A DNA stretch of 64,000 nt from Streptomyces sp. XM4193 (lineage in GTDB: Bacteria > Actinomycetota > Actinomycetes > Streptomycetales > Streptomycetaceae). Under the pieces are notes generated by a model that was not told the DNA's origin, made no database searches, and saw only the letters and a list, made by a program, of their open reading frames with translations. Shown here one piece after another: positions 58,519-64,000 of this stretch. Position numbers and translations under genes: made by a program. Within the stretch, counting starts at the first letter, position 1. Each line of letters opens with the position of its first letter. The stretch covers positions 124,001-188,000 of the forward strand of contig NZ_JALLGK010000007.1 of assembly GCF_023072595.1 (NCBI RefSeq), read 5' to 3'.

Positions 58519-59421
58519 ATGGACACCGCGGGCCGCAGCGAGAGCGCCGACTGCCGACCGAGCCCCGGACGAAAGCCGCACCGGCACCGCACATCCGCCC
58601 CCGCAACCGGCACAGCCGGGCGGCGCGAACGCCGAACCCGAGCCGGCGCGCCACCGGAGATGCGTACGCTGCCGGCCCTGGCTCCGGGCTCGACCGAGCC
58701 GCAGTTCGGCATCCACGGATACGACGAGCTGGTCGAGCGCGACACGCAATGGGGCGCACACTCGCACGCCTTCCACGAACTGCTGTGGAACGAGCGCGGC
58801 GCCTCCACCGCGGTGATCGGGACGCGCGCGTGGACCATCACCCCCGCGGTCGGACTCTGGATGCCGGCCGGAACGCTGCACACCGGCGCGGCCGTTGCCG
58901 GCACCTGGCTGCGGGCGGCGTTCTTCGGCTTCCGGGACACTCCCCCGATCTCCGACACCCCGGTGGCCGTCGAGATGACACCTCTGCTGCGGCTGCTGCT
59001 CAAACGCCTCGGCGAGGAGCAGCTCTCCGCGCACTCGCGCGCGGTCACCGAGGCGATGGTGCTCGACGTACTGACGCCCTCGCCCTCCGAACTGCTGGTG
59101 CACATCCCGCAGTCGGCGGTTCTGCGGCCGATCGTGGAGGCGGTGCGCACACACCCCGGCGATCCGCGCACCCTCGCCGACTGGGCACAGGAGCTCGACG
59201 TCAGCCCGCGCACGATCACCCGCGCCTTCACCACCGAGACGGGCGCCGGCTTCGCCCGCTGGGTGGCGACGGTGCGCGCCCAGCGCGCGGTGGAACTGCT
59301 GGTGGGCGGCCAGGAGGCGGACGAGGTCGCGGGGCAGGTCGGCTACCGCTCGACGAGCGCCTTCGGAGCCGCCTTCCGGCGCACGACGGGCCGCACCCCG
59401 GGAGCGTTCCGCACCCCCTGA
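58519..59421 (+). CDS. AraC-family transcriptional regulator
   Basis: Protein of up to 300 residues. An N-terminal cupin-like sensor domain (HSHAFHELLW, TPAVGLWMPAGTLHTG) is followed by a C-terminal AraC helix-turn-helix pair (LADWAQELDVSPRTITRAF and EVAGQVGYRSTSAFGAAFRR). The start is uncertain: ATG at 58519 adds about 47 basic low-complexity residues, while ATG at 58660 starts next to the conserved domain but has GGAG directly abutting it. It diverges from the importer operon at 55404-58354, so it probably controls that operon in response to the imported chelate. Confidence 0.9.
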   Translation: MDTAGRSESADCRPSPGRKPHRHRTSAPATGTAGRRERRTRAGAPPEMRTLPALAPGSTEPQFGIHGYDELVERDTQWGAHSHAFHELLWNERGASTAVIGTRAWTITPAVGLWMPAGTLHTGAAVAGTWLRAAFFGFRDTPPISDTPVAVEMTPLLRLLLKRLGEEQLSAHSRAVTEAMVLDVLTPSPSELLVHIPQSAVLRPIVEAVRTHPGDPRTLADWAQELDVSPRTITRAFTTETGAGFARWVATVRAQRAVELLVGGQEADEVAGQVGYRSTSAFGAAFRRTTGRTPGAFRTP

Positions 59422-59735
59422 GGGGCATCGCCTCGACGGGCGCCGCAGCGAGGAACGTCACGTCGGGGGACATCACGCCCGCGGGCGGGGACGCCCAGCC
59501 CGACGCATCTCCCGTCGAGGCACGCCCCGGTCGGCGCCGGACTCGCCGCGCACCGCACGCAGGGGCGCGCGCTCGACGGGTACGCCCACGCGCCCAACAC
59601 ACCCGGGGCCGAGCGGAGTTGGTCGCTCCGGACCGCGCGAGGAACGCCGCGCACCCGCCGCCGCACCCGCCCACCGGTGCGACACCGGCTCGTCCGGCTG
59701 TCCGTTCCCCTACACGCACTGTCGCATGGGCGTGA
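59422..59735. other. Non-coding interval after the AraC-type gene
   Basis: About 310 bases of GC-rich sequence with no gene I can support; small reading frames here lack ribosome sites and known similarity. No clear terminator found. Confidence 0.5.
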
Positions 59736-59786
59736 TTGCGTCACACACGGATCTCGACCTAGATTGAAAAGGCAAGGCTTACCTAA
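59736..59786 (+). promoter_or_regulatory. Promoter with iron box before second importer operon
   Basis: TTGCGT (59736-59741) and TAGATT (59760-59765), 18 bases apart, form a Streptomyces-like -35/-10 pair. Directly downstream, 59768-59786 (aaaggcaaggcttacctaa) matches 14 of 19 bases of the iron box. The repressor would cover the transcription start. Confidence 0.8.
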
Positions 59787-59884
59787 CTTCAGGTCGCGCC
59801 CCGTCTTCGCTGTGCCTCTCTCCCCACGCGGGCACGCGAGTTGGGCGCGACCGGCCGTCCGTCCCGAAAGTGGAGCAACAGCCC

Positions 59885-60922
59885 ATGCGTGCATCCCGCA
59901 CCTCCCTCGCCCTCCTGGTGGCCGCCGCCCTCGTCGGCGTCGCCGGCTGCGGCGGCCCCTCCGACTCCGACTCCGAGACCGCCTCGAAGAGCGGCGGCGA
60001 AGGGCAGTTCCCGCTCACCGTCGAGCACGCGCTGGGGAAGACCACCATCGAGTCCCGGCCCGAGCGCGTGGCCACCGTCAACTGGGCCAACGACGAAGTC
60101 CCGTTGGCGCTCGGCGTCGTACCGGTGGGCATGGCGAAGGCGACCTTCGGGGACGACGACGATGACGGCATCCTGCCCTGGACCAAGGAGCGTCTGGAGG
60201 AGCTGGACGCCGAGACCCCCGTCCTCTTCGACGAGACCGACGGCATCGACTTCGAGGCGGTGGCAGACACCGAGCCGGACGTGATCCTGGCCGCGTACTC
60301 CGGACTCACCGAGAAGGACTACAAGACCCTCAGCGACATCGCCCCCGTCGTGGCGTACCCGGACGGGCCGTGGGCCACCTCCTGGCGGGAGTCGATCGAG
60401 CTCAACAGCAAGGCGATCGGCCGGGCCGAGGACGGCGAGAAGCTGATCGGCAGGCTGGAGAAGCAGATAGCCACCACCGTCGCCAAGTACCCGGAGCTCA
60501 AGGGGAAGTCGGCGATGTTCATGACGCACGTCGACCCGGGCGATGTGAGCGAGGTCGGCTTCTACACCGCGCACGACACCCGTGCCAAGTTCTTCGAGGA
60601 CCTCGGGCTGAAGACCCCCGGCAGCATCGCGAAGAAGTCCGAGGGGACCGACAAGTTCGCCCTCTCCCAGAGCGCCGAGCGGATCGACGTGTTCGACGAC
60701 GTCGACATCATCACCGGCTACGGCGACGGCAAGGACCTGGTCAAGATCTTCCAGAAGGACCCGCTGCTCTCCAAGGTCCCCGCCATCGACCGCGGTTCCA
60801 TCTACCTGCTGCCGAACGGCACCCCGCTGTCCACCGCGGCCAACCCGACCCCGCTCTCGCTCTCCTGGGTGCTGGAGGACTACGTCGCCGCCCTGGCCAA
60901 GGCCGCGGAAAAGGTCAAGTGA
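59885..60922 (+). CDS. Siderophore-binding lipoprotein of iron-regulated importer
   Basis: Solute-binding lipoprotein of 345 residues; N-terminus MRASRTSLALLVAAALVGVAGCGG carries a lipobox (VAGC). Motifs VEHALGKTTIESRPERVATVNW, PDVILAAYSGLTEKDYKTLSDIAPVVAYP and SWRE place it with iron-siderophore (FecB/FhuD-like) binding proteins. ATG at 59885 with GGAG upstream; an in-frame GTG at 59870 is less likely. First gene of a four-gene importer operon behind an iron box; its stop overlaps the next start as GTGA. Confidence 0.95.
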   Translation: MRASRTSLALLVAAALVGVAGCGGPSDSDSETASKSGGEGQFPLTVEHALGKTTIESRPERVATVNWANDEVPLALGVVPVGMAKATFGDDDDDGILPWTKERLEELDAETPVLFDETDGIDFEAVADTEPDVILAAYSGLTEKDYKTLSDIAPVVAYPDGPWATSWRESIELNSKAIGRAEDGEKLIGRLEKQIATTVAKYPELKGKSAMFMTHVDPGDVSEVGFYTAHDTRAKFFEDLGLKTPGSIAKKSEGTDKFALSQSAERIDVFDDVDIITGYGDGKDLVKIFQKDPLLSKVPAIDRGSIYLLPNGTPLSTAANPTPLSLSWVLEDYVAALAKAAEKVK

Positions 60923-62163
60923 CGGTGGGCCGCTCCCCCTCGGCCGAGTCCGGTACGGCCAAGTCCCCCTCGGCCGGCCCCGCTTCGGGCGGCTCCTCCC
61001 CGGAACGCTCCTCCCCGGGCGGCTCCCCGGAAAGCTCTTCCCCCGCCGATCCCCCCTCCGGCAGCTCTGCTCCGGAGGGGGCCGGCGGGGCCGGTACTGC
61101 GCCCGGGGCCGCGGGCGTGCGCGGTGCGTCCGGCCGGGCCGGGCCGCCGGACACCGAGGTGGTCCGGCGTCCGGCCCGGGTGCGGCTGCTGTGGCTGGTC
61201 GCCGCGCTGCTGGTGCTGGCGGGGCTGATGGTGGCGTCCGTCGCGCTGGGTTCGCGGGAGGTCGCCTGGTCCGACGTGTGGGCCGCGCTCCAGGGCGCGG
61301 ACAGCTCGATGGAGCAGGCTGCGGTGGCCAAGCGGCTGCCGCGCACGGTGCTCGCCGTGCTGATCGGTGCCGCGCTCGCCCTGGCCGGTGCCGTGATGCA
61401 GGGGGTGACCCGCAACCCGCTCGCCGACCCGGGCATCCTCGGCGTCAACATGGGCGCCTCGCTCGCGGTCGTCGTGGCGATCGCCTTCTTCGGGCTCTCC
61501 TCGCCCACGGGCTACATCTGGGTCGCGATGCTCGGCGCCGGACTCGCCGCGACGTTCGTCTACACCGTCGGCTCGCTGGGGCGCGGAGGCGCCTCACCCC
61601 TGAAACTGGCGCTCGCCGGCGCCGCCACCTCGGCGGCGTTCGCCTCGCTGGTCACCGCCGTGGTGCTGCCGCACAACGACATCGCCGGCGGCTTCCGGCT
61701 GTGGCAGATCGGTGGCGTCGGCGGCGCCTCCTTCGAGCGGATCGGCCAGATGCTGCCGTTCCTGCTGGCGGGTTTCGCCCTCTGCCTGCTCTCCGCCCGT
61801 TCCCTCAACTCACTGGCGCTCGGCGACGAGTTGGCCGCGGGTCTCGGCGAACGCGTCGCGCTGGTGCGGGCGGTCGCCGCGCTCGGCGCGGTCGTGCTGT
61901 GCGGCGCGGCCACCGCGGTCGCCGGGCCGATCGCCTTCGTCGGACTGGTCGTTCCCCATGTGTGCCGGCTGCTGGTCGGAGTGGACCACCGCTGGCTGCT
62001 GCCGTTCGCCGCGCTGCTCGGCGCGTCCCTGCTGACCGCCGCCGACGTGGTCGGACGGCTCGTGGCGCGGCCCTCGGAGATCGAGGTGGGCATCGTGACC
62101 GCGCTGATCGGCGGCCCGTTCTTCCTGTACATCGTCCGCCGCCAGAAGGTGCGTGCCCTGTGA
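60919..62163 (+). CDS. FecCD-family permease with long Ser/Pro/Gly N-terminus
   Basis: Membrane permease of 414 residues with motifs LPRTVLAVLIGAALALAGAVMQ, TRNPLADPGILGVNMGAS and GPIAFVGLVVPHVCRL. Start: GTG at 60919, overlapping the preceding stop as GTGA; another GTG two codons later is possible. The first 75 or so residues are Ser/Pro/Gly-rich and low-complexity before the first hydrophobic span, longer than usual for the family. Pairs with the next permease. Confidence 0.94.
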   Translation: MTVGRSPSAESGTAKSPSAGPASGGSSPERSSPGGSPESSSPADPPSGSSAPEGAGGAGTAPGAAGVRGASGRAGPPDTEVVRRPARVRLLWLVAALLVLAGLMVASVALGSREVAWSDVWAALQGADSSMEQAAVAKRLPRTVLAVLIGAALALAGAVMQGVTRNPLADPGILGVNMGASLAVVVAIAFFGLSSPTGYIWVAMLGAGLAATFVYTVGSLGRGGASPLKLALAGAATSAAFASLVTAVVLPHNDIAGGFRLWQIGGVGGASFERIGQMLPFLLAGFALCLLSARSLNSLALGDELAAGLGERVALVRAVAALGAVVLCGAATAVAGPIAFVGLVVPHVCRLLVGVDHRWLLPFAALLGASLLTAADVVGRLVARPSEIEVGIVTALIGGPFFLYIVRRQKVRAL

Positions 62164-63212
62164 CCGCCGAACTGCTCACCCGCCGCCCGGAGTTGGCCGC
62201 GGTCGCCGCGGGCCGGATCCGCCGGGCCTCGCGCCGGCGCCGGGTGGTTCTGGTGCTGCTCGTCCTGGTCGCGGCCGTCTTCGCGACGAGCCTGATGGTC
62301 GGCCGCACGTACTACCCGCCCGGCGAGGTGCTGCGGGTGATCCTCGGCGAACAGGTGCCCGGCGCCTCCTTCACCGTGGGACAGCTGCGGCTGCCGCGCG
62401 CCGTGCTGGCGGTGCTCACCGGTTTCGCCTTCGGACTGGCCGGCGTCACCTTCCAGACAATGCTCCGCAATCCGCTCGCCAGCCCCGACATCATCGGCAT
62501 CAGCTCCGGGGCGAGCGCCGCCGCGGCGCTCGCGATCACCACACTCTCGCTCGGCCCGACCCAGGTCTCGATCTTCGCCATCGCCGCCGGACTCGCCGTC
62601 GCACTGCTGGTCTACGGACTGGCGTTCAAGGGCGGCGTCGCCGGCACCCGGCTCGTACTGATCGGCATCGGCATCGCCGCGATGCTCGACAGCATCACCT
62701 CCTACGCCCTCTCCCGGGCCGCCGAATGGGACCTCCAGGAGGCGATGCGCTGGCTGACCGGCAGCCTCAACGGCGCCGGCTGGTCGCAGGTCACGCCCAC
62801 ACTGATCGCCGTACTGGTGCTGGCGCCGGTGCTGCTGTGGCGCAGCCGGGACCTGTCCGCGCTGCAACTGGGCGACGACACCGCCGCCGCGCTCGGCGTA
62901 CGGCTCGAACGCACCCGGCTGCTGCTCATCGTCGCCGCGGTCGGGCTGATCGCCTTCGCCACCGCCGCCACCGGCCCGATCGCCTTCGTCGCCTTCCTCT
63001 CCGGCCCGATCGCCGCCCGCATCACCGGCCCGAACGGCTCGCTGCTGGTGCCCTCCGCGCTGGTCGGGGCCCTGCTGGTGCTGGTGGCCGACCTGTGCGG
63101 CCAGTACGCCTTCGACACCCGCTTCCCGGTCGGTGTCGTCACCGGCGTGCTCGGCGCCCCCTACCTCGTCTACCTGATCGTCCGCACCCATCGGGCCGGA
63201 GGCTCGCTGTGA
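62160..63212 (+). CDS. FecCD-family permease, second subunit
   Basis: Membrane permease of 350 residues with motifs LPRAVLAVLTGFAFGLAGVTFQ, LRNPLASPDIIGISSGAS and GPIAFVAFLSGPIAARI. GTG at 62160 overlaps the preceding stop and its own stop overlaps the ATPase start, both as GTGA. Forms the transmembrane heterodimer with the previous gene product. Confidence 0.96.
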   Translation: MTAELLTRRPELAAVAAGRIRRASRRRRVVLVLLVLVAAVFATSLMVGRTYYPPGEVLRVILGEQVPGASFTVGQLRLPRAVLAVLTGFAFGLAGVTFQTMLRNPLASPDIIGISSGASAAAALAITTLSLGPTQVSIFAIAAGLAVALLVYGLAFKGGVAGTRLVLIGIGIAAMLDSITSYALSRAAEWDLQEAMRWLTGSLNGAGWSQVTPTLIAVLVLAPVLLWRSRDLSALQLGDDTAAALGVRLERTRLLLIVAAVGLIAFATAATGPIAFVAFLSGPIAARITGPNGSLLVPSALVGALLVLVADLCGQYAFDTRFPVGVVTGVLGAPYLVYLIVRTHRAGGSL

Positions 63213-64000
63213 CCACCACCCACACCCTCGCCGCCGAGGACCTGCGCCTTGGCTACGGCGACCGCACCGTCATCGAGGACCTCACCCTCACCGTCCCGCC
63301 GGGGCGGATCACCGCGATCGTGGGCGCCAACGCCTGCGGGAAGTCGACCCTGCTGCGCTCGATGTCCAGGCTGCTCGCGCCCCGCGGGGGCCGGGTGGTG
63401 CTGGACGGACGTGCCGTCCACCGGCTGCCCGCCAAGGAGTTGGCCCGCACCCTCGGCCTGCTGCCGCAGTCCCCGATCGCGCCCGAGGGCATCACCGTCG
63501 CCGATCTCGTCGGCCGCGGACGCCACCCGCATCTGGGCGCCTTCTCCCGCTGGAGCCTGGAAGACGACACCGCCGTCGTCGACGCCCTGCACGCCACCCG
63601 TACGACCGCGCTCGCCGACCGGCCGGTGGACGAACTCTCCGGCGGCCAGCGCCAACGGGTGTGGATCGCGATGGCCCTCGCCCAGCAGACCGACCTGCTG
63701 CTGCTCGACGAGCCGACGACGTTCCTGGACGTCAGCCACCAGGTCGAGGTGCTCGACCTGCTCACCGACCTCAACCGAAACAGCGGCACCACCATCGTGA
63801 TGGTGCTGCACGACCTCAACCTCGCCGCCCGCTACGCCGACCACCTCGTCGCCCTCGCCGACGGCCGACTCCACATCGCCGGCGAACCGGAGCAGGTGCT
63901 GACCGAGGAGAACGTCCGCGCGGTCTTCGGACTGGACAGCCGCGTCATCCCCGACCCCGTCTCGGGCCGGCCGCTGATGCTGCCGATCGGCCGCCACCAC
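63209..64000 (+). CDS. Siderophore ABC importer ATPase (3' end cut by window)
   Basis: ATP-binding subunit; 264 codons visible with no stop before base 64000, so the last residues lie outside. GTG at 63209 overlaps the permease stop as GTGA. Seen: Walker A GANACGKST (39-47), QSPIAPEGITVADLVGRGRHPH, signature ELSGGQRQRVWIA, Walker B LLLLDEPTTFLD, His loop MVLHDLNLAARYAD. Typical length for FepC-like ATPases is near 265-285, so only a short tail is missing. Completes the lipoprotein-permease-permease-ATPase importer. Confidence 0.95.
   Translation, partial: MTTTHTLAAEDLRLGYGDRTVIEDLTLTVPPGRITAIVGANACGKSTLLRSMSRLLAPRGGRVVLDGRAVHRLPAKELARTLGLLPQSPIAPEGITVADLVGRGRHPHLGAFSRWSLEDDTAVVDALHATRTTALADRPVDELSGGQRQRVWIAMALAQQTDLLLLDEPTTFLDVSHQVEVLDLLTDLNRNSGTTIVMVLHDLNLAARYADHLVALADGRLHIAGEPEQVLTEENVRAVFGLDSRVIPDPVSGRPLMLPIGRHH

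Noticed and set aside
59473..59685. Small frames in the interval after the AraC-type gene
   Set aside because: No ribosome site, low-complexity products, overlapping frames on both strands.

Overview
The window is high-GC DNA (roughly 70-75% by eye) with GTG starts, strong codon bias and GTGA/ATGA start-stop overlaps. It looks like a Streptomyces-type actinomycete. Almost all of it is one iron-regulated biosynthesis and transport locus for a peptide metallophore (siderophore). It starts inside the cluster on the left, where an NRPS gene runs off at base 1, and ends inside a transporter gene on the right.

Left, 1-50,410 (minus strand): one very long transcription unit. An MbtH-like gene (50,192-50,410) sits under a promoter with an iron box. 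It is followed by a secreted multicopper oxidase (48,105-50,195) and then three giant NRPS genes: A (30,057-47,822), B (14,008-30,060) and C (<1-14,011). All junctions are 4-base GTGA or ATGA overlaps, except a 282-base gap before NRPS A. Together the NRPSs carry 13 modules, the last one cut by the window edge. My reading of the nine visible A-domain pocket residues gives: [acyl]-Gly-Gly-Thr-Ser-D-X5-Thr-D-X7-Val-D-X9(Ser-like)-D-X10-Gly-D-Ser-X13... The first C domain resembles the starter C domain of EntF, so an acyl cap (perhaps an aryl acid) is likely. No offloading domain is visible; it would lie left of base 1.

Middle, 50,719-55,259: two FecCD permeases (minus) preceded by a possible short coupled leader ORF. 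They diverge from an L-ornithine N5-monooxygenase and a GNAT N-acyltransferase (plus), with an iron box in the shared promoter region. The last two enzymes should make N5-acyl-N5-hydroxyornithine, a hydroxamate building block. A 19-bp perfect hairpin at 55,350-55,398 ends this block.

Right, 55,404-64,000: a permease-ATPase-lipoprotein importer (minus) diverging from an AraC-family regulator, with a Zur/Fur-like palindrome rather than a DmdR1/IdeR iron box in front of the importer. Then comes a second importer (plus): lipoprotein, two permeases and an ATPase cut by the right edge, preceded by a clear iron box.

Working model (inference): iron starvation lifts DmdR1/IdeR-type repression at three boxes. 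The NRPS line with its MbtH partner makes an unusually long (13 residues or more) hydroxamate-containing peptide, the multicopper oxidase acts outside the membrane on the peptide, a phenol or the metal, and up to three FecCD-type systems import the loaded metallophore. The most unusual points are the length of the assembly line, an apparently lost epimerization domain between modules 4 and 5, the coupled multicopper oxidase with a His-rich tail, and the different operator in front of one importer.
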